Source of the DNA: Streptomyces himalayensis subsp. himalayensis
Lineage (GTDB): Bacteria > Actinomycetota > Actinomycetes > Streptomycetales > Streptomycetaceae
Direction: 5' to 3'
Assembly: GCF_013778455.1 (NCBI RefSeq)
Contig: NZ_JACEHE010000003.1
Coordinates: 367,067-431,066, forward strand
DNA length: 64,000 nucleotides
Position numbers and translations under genes: made by a program. The notes beneath the pieces were generated by a model, which searched no databases, was not told the origin of the DNA, and was given only the letters and a program-made list of their open reading frames with translations. Below, one piece after another: positions 40,341-47,878 of the stretch. Position 1 is the stretch's first letter. Every line of letters begins with the position of its first letter.

Positions 40341-41204
40341 ATGCCCGCCCCCCTCGCCTCCTACGTGGAGTCATGGCAACCCGAACGGGTCACGGACGAG
40401 GACGCCCTGCAGCCCGGTCCGGCAGCGGCCCTGTCCGCGCTGCTGGACCTCCCCGACACCGCCGCCGAGTCCGGTGATCCCTTGCCGCCGCTGTGGCAGT
40501 GGCTGTACTTCCTGCACTGGGCGCCCCAGCAGGCGCTCGGCCCTGACGGACACCTGCGCGACGCCCGCTTCCTGCCACCCATCCCCGACCGGCGGCGGAT
40601 GTTCGCCGGCGGACGGTGCGAGATCATCGAGCCCCTGCGCCTCGGCGAACCGGCCGAACGCGTCAGCAGCCTAGCGGCAGTCACCCCCAAGCAGGGCCGC
40701 AGCGGCGAACTGCTGTTTGTCACCGAACGCCAGGAGTTCCGGCAGAAGGGCCGTACCTGCCTGGTCGAGGAGCAGGACATCGTCTACCGGTCGGGCGACG
40801 GCTCGGCGCCGCAGCACCCGGCCGCGCTCGACGACTCGGCCGTACCCGAGCCCGAGGGCCCGTGGCAGCTACGCCTGCACACGGACGAGACCCTGCTGTT
40901 CCGGTTCAGCGCGCTCACCGCCAACGCCCACCGCATCCACTACGACACCCCGTACGTCCGCGACGTGGAGGGCTATCCCGGCCTCGTCGTGCACGGCCCG
41001 CTGCTGGCCCTGCTCATGCTGGACCTGGTCCGCACAAACGCCCCGGAACGCCAGGTACGGTCGCTGTCGTACCGGCTGCACCGGCCGGCGTTCGTCGGCG
41101 AGCACCTCCTCGCCGACGGCACGCCCACCGACGACCATGCCCGGCTGCGCATCGCCACCCACCGCGAGCCCCGGCACGCCACCGCCGAGGTGACCTTCGC
41201 ATGA
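40341..41204 (+). CDS. hotdog-fold acyl-CoA hydratase (mesaconyl-C4-CoA hydratase/MaoC-like)
   Basis: A 287-residue protein with an N-terminal FAS1-like dehydratase half and a C-terminal MaoC half. FPPIPDRRRMFAGGR-type sequence (LPPIPDRRRMFAGGR), VEEQDIVYRS and the C-terminal FRFSALTANAHRIHYDTPYVRDVEGYPGLVVHGPLLALLMLD (catalytic Asp/His of the hydratase-2 motif lie in the Tyr-Asp and His-Gly parts) fit the mesaconyl-C4-CoA hydratase group. It hydrates an enoyl-CoA such as mesaconyl-CoA to citramalyl-CoA. AAGGA precedes ATG 40341, and it is coupled by ATGA to a truncated CitE-type lyase, the expected next enzyme. The complete pathway is no longer present here. Confidence 0.82.
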   Translation: MPAPLASYVESWQPERVTDEDALQPGPAAALSALLDLPDTAAESGDPLPPLWQWLYFLHWAPQQALGPDGHLRDARFLPPIPDRRRMFAGGRCEIIEPLRLGEPAERVSSLAAVTPKQGRSGELLFVTERQEFRQKGRTCLVEEQDIVYRSGDGSAPQHPAALDDSAVPEPEGPWQLRLHTDETLLFRFSALTANAHRIHYDTPYVRDVEGYPGLVVHGPLLALLMLDLVRTNAPERQVRSLSYRLHRPAFVGEHLLADGTPTDDHARLRIATHREPRHATAEVTFA

Positions 41205-41326
41205 TCCACCCGTACAGCGACCGTATCGCCGCCGCACAGACCCTGCTCTTCGTCCCCGGCGACCGGCCCGACCGCTTCGCCAAGGCAGCCTCCTCCGGCG
41301 CCGACCTCGGGTGCCCCACGATCTGA
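41201..41326 (+). pseudogene. N-terminal stub of a CitE-type citramalyl-CoA/malyl-CoA lyase
   Basis: ATG 41201 overlaps the hydratase stop by ATGA. The 41 residues include TLLFVPGDRPDRFAKAASSG and ADL, exactly the start of HpcH/HpaI-family CoA-ester lyases, then break off into a stop at 41326. The catalytic acidic residues lie far beyond this point, so the product cannot be active. Confidence 0.85.
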
Positions 41327-41393
41327 TCCAAACGCGGTCCGTCAGGGCTGGCGCGGCGGGCGCGACACGGGCAGAGGACGCATACTGAACTGC

Positions 41394-42425
41394 GTGTCCG
41401 GCAGGGACTGGGTGCTGCACGTCGATCTCGACCAGTTCATCGCCGCTGTGGAGATGGCTCGCCGGCCTGAGTTGCGTGGACGGCCGGTGGTGGTCGGCGG
41501 CTCCGGCGACCCCACCCAGCGAGGGGTGGTGGCCACGGCCTCCTACGAGGCGCGCGAGTTCGGCATCCAATCCGGCATGCCGCTGCGTACGGCGGCCAAG
41601 CGCTGCCCCGAAGCGGTGTTCCTGCCCTCGGATCCGCCGGCCTACCAACGGGTTTCCGACCAGTTCATGGCCACGCTGCGCCGGTTTCCGGTGGTCGTCG
41701 AGGAACTCGGCTGGGACGAGGCATTCCTCGGAGCCCACATCGACGACCCCGAGGCCATGGCCGCCGAGATACGCGAGGCCGTGCGGGTCGCGACCGGGCT
41801 GTCCTGCTCGGTGGGCATCGGAGACAACAAACTGCGTGCCAAGCTGGCCACCGGGTTCGCCAAGCCGGCCGGTACGTACCGCCTCACCCGGGACAACTGG
41901 GCGGCCGTCATGGCGGAGCGACCGACCGACGCGCTGTGGGGCATCGGGAGCAAGACCGCGAGAAGGCTGGCCGAGGCGGGCCTGCTCACCGTCGCCCAGC
42001 TGGCGAGGGCCGACCCGGACGAGCTCGCCGCCCGGTTCGGCCCGGTGCAGGGGCCGTGGTACCGGATGCTCGCACTGGGTGCGGGTGACACCGAGGTCAG
42101 TGGCGCTCCCTACGTTCCGCGCTCACGCAGCCGCGAGATCACCTTCCAGCACGACCTGACCGACCGCTCCGAGATCGGCGAACACGTCGCCACCCTGGCC
42201 AGACGCGTGGCACAGGATGTGGCCACCGAAGGCCGACCGGCGCAACGCGTCGCGGTGAAGGTGCGGTACGCGCCGTTTCTCACGCAGACCCACAGCGTCA
42301 CCCTGCCCACGCCGACCAGCGACCCCGCCGAGATCGAGCGCGCGGCGCTGGCAGTGCTGGAACTGTTCGAGCACGACCGCCCGGTACGCCTCCTCGGCGT
42401 GCGCGCCGAATTCCGCGAGACGTAG
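41394..42425 (+). CDS. dinB: Y-family DNA polymerase IV (DinB)
   Basis: A 343-residue Y-family polymerase for translesion synthesis. The palm has VLHVDLDQFIAAVEMARRPE with the metal-binding aspartates, VVVGGSGDPTQRGVVATASYEAREFGI for the fingers, and VVEELGWDEAFLGAH with the Asp-Glu pair (usual form SIDEAYLD). GIGDNKLRAKLATGFAKP and GIGSKTARRLAEAGL (helix-hairpin-helix) follow, then the little-finger domain. The DQF in place of DCFY near the steric gate is typical of an actinobacterial branch. No beta-clamp peptide is obvious at the C-terminus. Start is GTG 41394 with a distant GAGGA. Stand-alone gene. Confidence 0.92.
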   Translation: MSGRDWVLHVDLDQFIAAVEMARRPELRGRPVVVGGSGDPTQRGVVATASYEAREFGIQSGMPLRTAAKRCPEAVFLPSDPPAYQRVSDQFMATLRRFPVVVEELGWDEAFLGAHIDDPEAMAAEIREAVRVATGLSCSVGIGDNKLRAKLATGFAKPAGTYRLTRDNWAAVMAERPTDALWGIGSKTARRLAEAGLLTVAQLARADPDELAARFGPVQGPWYRMLALGAGDTEVSGAPYVPRSRSREITFQHDLTDRSEIGEHVATLARRVAQDVATEGRPAQRVAVKVRYAPFLTQTHSVTLPTPTSDPAEIERAALAVLELFEHDRPVRLLGVRAEFRET

Positions 42426-42488
42426 GACAAGTCATCCACGAGCGCTGAGCCACTGGGGGAGACCGCCCTGCCGCGATGGCGCGGTAGT

Positions 42489-42508
42489 ATGTCATCAGGC
42501 GATGACAT
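42489..42508. promoter_or_regulatory. TetR-type operator covering the MFS exporter start
   Basis: ATGTCATC-AGGC-GATGACAT is a perfect 8-4-8 palindrome. TAGTAT (42485-42490) just upstream would be the -10 box, and the ATG of the exporter (42502) is inside the palindrome, so the mRNA leader is very short or absent. A TetR gene is coupled to the exporter. Confidence 0.65.
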
Positions 42509-44040
42509 CACTTGATGACAAGATTGGCCCCTCTGTGCAACCAACACGCACCCCATCCCCCCACCGGCAACGGGCACTGGTCCCGGTACTCATCTGCCTC
42601 GGCATGCTCGTCGCGATCGTCAGCAGCCTCGGCGCTCCGCTGATCCCGACGATCGCTGCGGTGAACCACGTGTCCATGTCCAGTGCGCAGTGGTCGCTCA
42701 CGGTGACGATGCTCGTGGGCGCCGTCGCCACCCCGACGATGGGGCGCCTGGGCGACGGGCCGCACCGCCGGAAGGTGATCCTCACCGGCCTGGCCGCAGT
42801 GCTGGTGGGCAGCGTGCTGGCGGCTCTGCCGCTGGGCTTCGGCGCGCTGATCGCCGGCCGGGCGCTCCAGGGTCTCGGGATCGGGCTCACGCCGTTGGCC
42901 ATGGCCACCGCCCGTGACGCCCTGCCGCCGGAGCGGTCGCGGTCGGCGGTTGCGACGCTGTCGCTCACGGCCGCCGCAGGCATCGGTCTCGGCTATCCCG
43001 TGACCGGGTTGCTCGCGGAGTACTTCGGCCTGTACGCCGGGTTCTGGTTCGCGGCGATCGCCGCGGCCGTGGCTCTGGCAGCGGCCATCGTCGTACTGCC
43101 TCCGTCGCCGCAGCGCCCGGCGCACCGGTTGGACGTGCTCGGCGCCGCGCTGCTGGCCGGGGGCATGGCCGGGCTGCTGTTCGCGCTCACCCAGGGCGGG
43201 CACTGGGGCTGGTCGTCGGCCCGTCTGCTCGTACTGGCCGTCGTGTCGGTCCTGCTGCTGGTCTGGTGGGTCGCCCATGAGCTGCGTACGCCGCATCCCC
43301 TGGTGGACGTACGGCTGGTCCGGGACCGGGTGGTGCTCGCGGCCAACCTCACCGCGGTGGTGGGCGGCGTGGCAATGTACCTGCTGATGTCACTGGTGAC
43401 CCGCTTCGTGCAGACGCCGACGAGCGCCGGCTACGGCTTCGGCGCCTCCGTCGTCGTCACCGGCCTGGTGCTGGTTCCGTTCTCGGCGGGCAGCCTGCTG
43501 GCCGGCCGGCTGGTGCGCGTCCTGAGCCGCACCGTCCCGCTCGCCCTGCTCCTGCCCCTGGGCTGCCTTATCTCCCTCGTGGCCGTGCTGTCCTTCGTGT
43601 TCGCCCGCCACAGCCTGTGGCAGGTGTTCGTCACCATGGCCCTGGCCGGGCTGGGTATCGGCATCACCGTCTCGGTCATGCCGGCACTGATCGTGGGTGC
43701 GGTGCCGGCGCAGGAAACCGGCAGCGCGATGAGTTTCAATCACGTCGTGAAGTACATCGGCTACTCGACCGGCAGCGCGCTCAGCGCGGTGGTGCTCCAG
43801 GCCCACACCGCCGCGGGCGAGGCACTGCCCTCGAACGACGGGTACCGGTCGGCCGGACTGCTGGCCTGCGCTGTGTGGGTGGCCACGGCCGCCCTGGTGA
43901 GCTACCTCCTGATCCGGTCGCGTCGCGGCGGCACGCGGACCGTGCTGACCGCGGGTACGCAGAAGCCGGCGGAGCAGGCGGACGCCGGCCCCTTGCCTCC
44001 CCAGGCGGGCGGCCCGCGACACACCTCGGTCGACCGGTGA
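42502..44040 (+). CDS. DHA2-family MFS drug exporter (14 helices)
   Basis: A 512-residue major facilitator of the EmrB/QacA type with about 14 membrane helices. GRLGDGPHRRKVILTGLAAV is motif A, and the later GIGLTPLAMATARDALPPERS and GIGLGYPVTGLLAEYFGLYAGF (motif C-like) mark an antiporter. It should expel lipophilic toxic compounds in exchange for protons. Start: ATG 42502 lies within the operator; GTG 42535 in the same frame is an alternative. It is followed by a TetR gene overlapping at GTGA, a typical self-regulated resistance pair. Confidence 0.88.
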   Translation: MTSLDDKIGPSVQPTRTPSPHRQRALVPVLICLGMLVAIVSSLGAPLIPTIAAVNHVSMSSAQWSLTVTMLVGAVATPTMGRLGDGPHRRKVILTGLAAVLVGSVLAALPLGFGALIAGRALQGLGIGLTPLAMATARDALPPERSRSAVATLSLTAAAGIGLGYPVTGLLAEYFGLYAGFWFAAIAAAVALAAAIVVLPPSPQRPAHRLDVLGAALLAGGMAGLLFALTQGGHWGWSSARLLVLAVVSVLLLVWWVAHELRTPHPLVDVRLVRDRVVLAANLTAVVGGVAMYLLMSLVTRFVQTPTSAGYGFGASVVVTGLVLVPFSAGSLLAGRLVRVLSRTVPLALLLPLGCLISLVAVLSFVFARHSLWQVFVTMALAGLGIGITVSVMPALIVGAVPAQETGSAMSFNHVVKYIGYSTGSALSAVVLQAHTAAGEALPSNDGYRSAGLLACAVWVATAALVSYLLIRSRRGGTRTVLTAGTQKPAEQADAGPLPPQAGGPRHTSVDR

Positions 44041-44597
44041 GCGACCACATGCCGGCGCGCCGCCGCGACGCCGCGCGCAGCCGTGAGCTGCTGCTGCAGG
44101 CGGCGAGCGAGTTGTTCGCCGAGCGCGGCTTCGACCGCACCACGGTCCGCGAGATCGGAGAGCGCGCGGGAGTGGACGCGGCGCTCATCGCGCGCTACTT
44201 CGGCAACAAGACGCAGCTGTACGTGGCCACGCTGCAGAACGCGACCGGCGACGCGGTTCCCACCGACCTGTTGGACCCGGACCGGCTCCTCGAACTGCTC
44301 GAGCGGGTCGACCTCCGCGGCCCCGGCCCCATCACCCAGGTCGCCGTCCAGCCGCACAGCGACCCCGCGGCCCAGGACGCGGCCCGAGCGGCACTGCACG
44401 CCCGACTGGTCGAGCCGCTGCTCGAGCGCTTCACCCGCGAGGGGCTGGACCGGCCGCGGCTGCGGGCCGAGATCGTCGTGGCGGCATTCATCGGGGTACT
44501 GCTGGGACGCCGATCGGGCGCATTCGATGAACTCGGCCGAGCCGAATCCGGTGACCTGGTCACGCTGCTGCGAGACACGCTCGCCGGCGAGGGCTGA
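44037..44597 (+). CDS. TetR-family regulator of the MFS exporter
   Basis: A 186-residue TetR protein (182 if it starts at ATG 44049). The N-terminal helix-turn-helix is SRELLLQAASELFAERGFDR and TTVREIGERAGVDAALIARYFGNK, the standard TetR form, followed by an all-helical ligand domain. GTG 44037 overlaps the exporter stop by GTGA; neither start has a clear ribosome site. The probable operator is the ATGTCATC/GATGACAT palindrome at the exporter promoter. The ligand is presumably an exported compound. Confidence 0.9.
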   Translation: MSDHMPARRRDAARSRELLLQAASELFAERGFDRTTVREIGERAGVDAALIARYFGNKTQLYVATLQNATGDAVPTDLLDPDRLLELLERVDLRGPGPITQVAVQPHSDPAAQDAARAALHARLVEPLLERFTREGLDRPRLRAEIVVAAFIGVLLGRRSGAFDELGRAESGDLVTLLRDTLAGEG

Positions 44598-44866
44598 CCA
44601 GCCGGCAGATCCGTCAATCCGCCGGTAGGGGAGGCCGGCCCGCGTCATCGACGAGCAGGCGGCGTTCGGACAGCGGGCAAGCCACGGGGCTTGGGGGGTG
44701 CCGTTGCAGTGTGCCGTCGTGCAGGAGACATCCGAGGGGTGCACCATTCCGAGGGCCCGATGAGGTCCCCAGGTCGCCCGAAACCGGAGACACCCCTGCC
44801 CGAATCGGAATCCTCAGCCGCAGACGATCACCTAGCACGGGCAGCCGTTACGCGGTGGCTTCGTCC

Positions 44867-46621
44867 TCAGAGATCGAGGACGTGCGGCAGGCCCAGCCGG
44901 TAGCGGATCCGGTCGGCAGCCTTCAGCTCGGCGAAGCCAGGTGGTTCGGCGCCGCCGAAGAGACGGACCTCGTCGGCGCCGTCGGCTCCGGCGGCCTCCA
45001 GCACGCCGTTGGCGGCGCGGCGGCCGGTCTCGTTGGCGGTCTCCATGGTCGTGAAGTCGAGGTTGCTGTGGGCGCGTACGTGGTCGCCGGCGAGGAAGAG
45101 GTTGGGGATGGCGGTGACGGCCTCGGAACGCAGTTCCCAGGAGGAGACGTCGTTGAGGAAGTAGGTGTCGTCGTTCTCGAGCCTGCCGCCGGCGGTCCGG
45201 GTGACGGCCGGGTCGAGGAACCAGGAGTGGACGATGCCGTCGGGGAGGACGACGTCGCCGTCGTCCTCGAGGCCTGCCTTCATCTGCGCCCAGACTTCCT
45301 CGGAGATCTCCTTCGGGGTGCATTCCTTGGCGGGTCTGCCGTAGAGGGGGCCGGGGGTGTCCCAGTCGGAGATGACGACGGAGAGGGATTCGGCGGCCAC
45401 GCCGTCGCCCCAGGTCTCGGTGAAGGGCTCGGACCAGAAGCGGGACTGCCCGACCGGGCACAGTGCCCACGGGGAGTCCATGAGGCTGAGGTGGGCGATG
45501 GGGCCGCGGAAGGTCTCCTTGAGGTAGTACATGATGCCCTGGCACCACGTGGTGCGCAGTCGGTCCATCCTGGCGAGTTGAGGATCGGCCGCCCGGATCT
45601 CGGGAGACCACAACTGCCGTACGCGGTCCACGGGGAGAGCGGCCACGTACCAGTCGGCGTCGATCCGGGCGGGACCGGCCGCGGTGCGGGCGTGGGCGGC
45701 CGTGATACGGCCGTCGGAGCCGAGTTCGAGGGACTCCACGAGATGCCCGGTGACGAAGCGGACTCCCAGCGATGTGAGGTGCCGCACCCACGGGTCGATG
45801 AAGCGTTCACTGGTGGGGCCGTCGAGGATCCGGTCGAAGGGGCCGTCGGGCCCCATCCCGAGCATGGAGTAGAGGATCTTCGAGATGCCCTGCCCGCAGG
45901 TCCGGGTGCTGGCGGTCTCGGGGCGCAGAGCCTGGATGACCTTCGCCGAGCCGCCCCACATCACCTGGTAGAAGTCCGACTTGCCCTCGGATTCGATGAA
46001 GTCGAGCCAGCCGGTGTGCTCCCACTGCCCGAACTGACGCTCGTCGCAGCTCGTCATGAGGATGGCGAGTTTCCGGCCGAGCAAGGCGCATTCGTGCGGC
46101 AGGAGCTGGGGCATGGTGCGTAACAGGCCCTCGATGACGAGGGGGAGGGTGGCGGGGTCGAGGGTGCGCCTGTCGGGCGGGATGGTGGGGAGGTAGAGGT
46201 CGCCCTTGCCGTTGTCTCTGTTGAACGCGAAGTAGGGGACGGTGACGAGGTTGTCCCAGACGCCGTGTGTGCGGTCGCCGAAGGGGATGCGTCGCATGGT
46301 GTCCGGAAGGTTGGAGTAGAAGCCGAAGAAGCCTCGATGGCCGTGTTCACCGGGCAGGTCGCGGCGGCCACCGGTGGCCGTGCCGGTCACCGGGAGGCTG
46401 CGCGCCTTACCGCCCCATTCCGCGCGCCGGTCGTACACGGTGACGTCGAAGCCGCGCTCGGCGAGCTCGTGGGCGGCGGTCAGGCCGCCGATACCGCCGC
46501 CGAGTACGGCCACTCTCGTGCGGGTCCGCTGCGCCGCGGTCGCCTTCGCGGGCCGGAGTCCGAGTGCCCCGGCTGCCGCCAGTGATCCACCCCAGCCCAG
46601 CACCTGCCTGCGTCCCGGCAT
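44867..46621 (-). CDS. Tat-signal FAD-dependent oxidoreductase (amine-oxidase/phytoene-desaturase type)
   Basis: A 584-residue flavoprotein. It begins MPGRRQVLGWGGSLAAAGAL, a twin-arginine signal with a weak cleavage site, so it is probably exported folded with FAD. RVAVLGGGIGGLTAAHELAE is the dinucleotide-binding motif, VTVYDRRAEWGGKARS the substrate/FAD segment, and the C-terminal NLFLAGDHVRAHSNLDFTTMETANETGRRAAN is the second FAD contact. The fold matches hydroxysqualene dehydroxylase and carotenoid desaturase relatives. GGGGAGGA precedes ATG 46621; longer frames start before the signal. It stands alone; no terpene genes are adjacent, so the substrate is open. Confidence 0.88.
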   Translation of the reverse strand: MPGRRQVLGWGGSLAAAGALGLRPAKATAAQRTRTRVAVLGGGIGGLTAAHELAERGFDVTVYDRRAEWGGKARSLPVTGTATGGRRDLPGEHGHRGFFGFYSNLPDTMRRIPFGDRTHGVWDNLVTVPYFAFNRDNGKGDLYLPTIPPDRRTLDPATLPLVIEGLLRTMPQLLPHECALLGRKLAILMTSCDERQFGQWEHTGWLDFIESEGKSDFYQVMWGGSAKVIQALRPETASTRTCGQGISKILYSMLGMGPDGPFDRILDGPTSERFIDPWVRHLTSLGVRFVTGHLVESLELGSDGRITAAHARTAAGPARIDADWYVAALPVDRVRQLWSPEIRAADPQLARMDRLRTTWCQGIMYYLKETFRGPIAHLSLMDSPWALCPVGQSRFWSEPFTETWGDGVAAESLSVVISDWDTPGPLYGRPAKECTPKEISEEVWAQMKAGLEDDGDVVLPDGIVHSWFLDPAVTRTAGGRLENDDTYFLNDVSSWELRSEAVTAIPNLFLAGDHVRAHSNLDFTTMETANETGRRAANGVLEAAGADGADEVRLFGGAEPPGFAELKAADRIRYRLGLPHVLDL

Positions 46622-47049
46622 CGTGTCCTCCCCGCTCGACGACGTCATCGCCGGGACGCTAGAGAAGCGCCCGCAAGATGGGAACGCCTGTCTCGCCACG
46701 TTCGCATCTTTCGCACGTCGGTGAACCAGTGGGCGCAGTGCGGCACTTGATCTGCACGAGCCTCGCACGCACGGAGGCCCTGTGCACGTGCCGCGTCCCC
46801 CGATACCCCTGGCTGACGGGGCAAAGATTCACCGGGAAGGGTGCCGATGCCGTTCAGCGCAGAACGACCAACAAGGCCCTCGACCAGCAGCTCATCCCCG
46901 TCCAGCTCGCCACCGGCCGCCCCGAAGCCGCCCGGTCCACCTAGCGCGTCCTCGCTGCCCGCGGGCCTGCGCCCGCCGACGGCGGGCCGACTCGGGACGC
47001 GGCGCACCTCGATTTGATAGGCAAGTGAGCAATTGCCTATCCTGTGGTC
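46622..47049. other. 428-bp divergent intergenic region
   Basis: Between the leftward FAD oxidoreductase and the rightward ArsR gene. The right end carries the ArsR promoter and operator (47014-47043). The remainder contains only short frames in several directions that I do not consider genes. Confidence 0.5.
47014..47043 (+). promoter_or_regulatory. ArsR-gene promoter with overlapping palindrome, leaderless start
   Basis: TTGATA (47014-47019), 18 bases, TATCCT (47038-47043). The palindrome GATAGGCAA (47016-47024) ... TTGCCTATC (47033-47041) lies between and over the two boxes. The GTG at 47050 is seven bases after the -10, the expected transcription start, so translation is probably leaderless. 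Confidence 0.65.
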
Positions 47050-47352
47050 GTGGCCGACGACCTGTTCAAAGCCTTGGCCGACCCCACCCGCCGCACCATC
47101 CTCGACGAGCTCGCGGAGAAGTCGGGACAGACACTGTTCGAGATCTGCTCGCGACTGAGCATGAAGCATCAGCTGGGCATCTCGCGCCAGGGGGTCTCCC
47201 AGCACCTCGCCGTGCTGGAGGCCGCCGGGCTCGTCGAGACCAGGCGGGAGGGCCGCTACAAGTTCCACGACCTGAACACGGCCCCGCTGCGGCAGATCGC
47301 CGAGCGATGGCTCGTGCCCGACACATCCGAACCGGAGGAGAGCACCTCATGA
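47050..47352 (+). CDS. ArsR-family repressor
   Basis: A 100-residue ArsR winged-helix protein: VADDLFKALADPTRRTILDEL, then SRQGVSQHLAVLEAAGLVET as recognition helix and REGRYKFHDLN as the wing. The cysteine/histidine metal sites of ArsR/SmtB are not seen, so it belongs to the large non-metal group often paired with SRPBCC or glyoxalase-fold proteins. I place the start at GTG 47050, where promoter spacing predicts a leaderless mRNA; GTG 47044 would add two residues. It overlaps the next gene by ATGA and has a palindrome over its own promoter, indicating autorepression. Confidence 0.88.
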   Translation: MADDLFKALADPTRRTILDELAEKSGQTLFEICSRLSMKHQLGISRQGVSQHLAVLEAAGLVETRREGRYKFHDLNTAPLRQIAERWLVPDTSEPEESTS

Positions 47353-47741
47353 AGATCCGTCTGACCAGCGTCTTCGTCGACGACCAGGCAAAGGCCGAGC
47401 GCTTCTACACCGAGATCCTCGGTTTCGTGAAGAAGCACGACGTCCCGGTGGGCGAGAAGGGCCGGTGGCTGACCGTCGTCTCGCCCGACGAGCCCGACGG
47501 CACCGAACTCCTCCTGGAGCCCGCCGGCCACCCGGCCGTCAAGACCTACCGCGACACGCTCGTCAAGGACGGCATCCCGCTCGCCCAGTTCGCCGTCGAC
47601 GACGTGAAGGCGGAGTACGAGCGCCTGCGCGACCTCGGCGTCCGCTTCATCCAGGAGCCCCTGGAGATGGGCCCCGTCACCACCGCCGTCTTCGACGACA
47701 CCTGCGGCAACCTCATCCAGATCGCGACACAGCCGCAGTAG
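47349..47741 (+). CDS. VOC/glyoxalase-fold protein
   Basis: A 130-residue vicinal-oxygen-chelate protein with paired beta-alpha-beta-beta-beta modules: SVFVDDQAKAERFYTEILGF and later PLAQFAVDDVKAEYERLRDL and TTAVFDDTCGNLIQI. Members are lyases, dioxygenases or antibiotic-binding proteins; one of the usual metal ligands, the N-terminal His, is replaced here, while the C-terminal Glu-type position is ambiguous, so it may be a binding protein. Translationally coupled to the ArsR gene, suggesting that its ligand or substrate is what the repressor senses indirectly. Confidence 0.87.
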   Translation: MKIRLTSVFVDDQAKAERFYTEILGFVKKHDVPVGEKGRWLTVVSPDEPDGTELLLEPAGHPAVKTYRDTLVKDGIPLAQFAVDDVKAEYERLRDLGVRFIQEPLEMGPVTTAVFDDTCGNLIQIATQPQ

Positions 47742-47878
47742 GCGGTCGGCCGCGTGCGGGGCCATGCCGCGGTGGCGACTGGACCCCCGCCCTGAAACTC
47801 GCCGGCGGCGTGGGCCATGACCAGGGGTGATGCTCAGTTCTTCGTCGTCCGTCGCGGTGACGCCCTTCGGACCGCAGT

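Noticed and set aside
44598..44866. Possible gene on the minus strand (about 74 codons from 44838)
   Set aside because: The peptide is Pro/Arg/Gly-rich, has no good ribosome site and resembles no family I know; it may be a gene end but I cannot support it.
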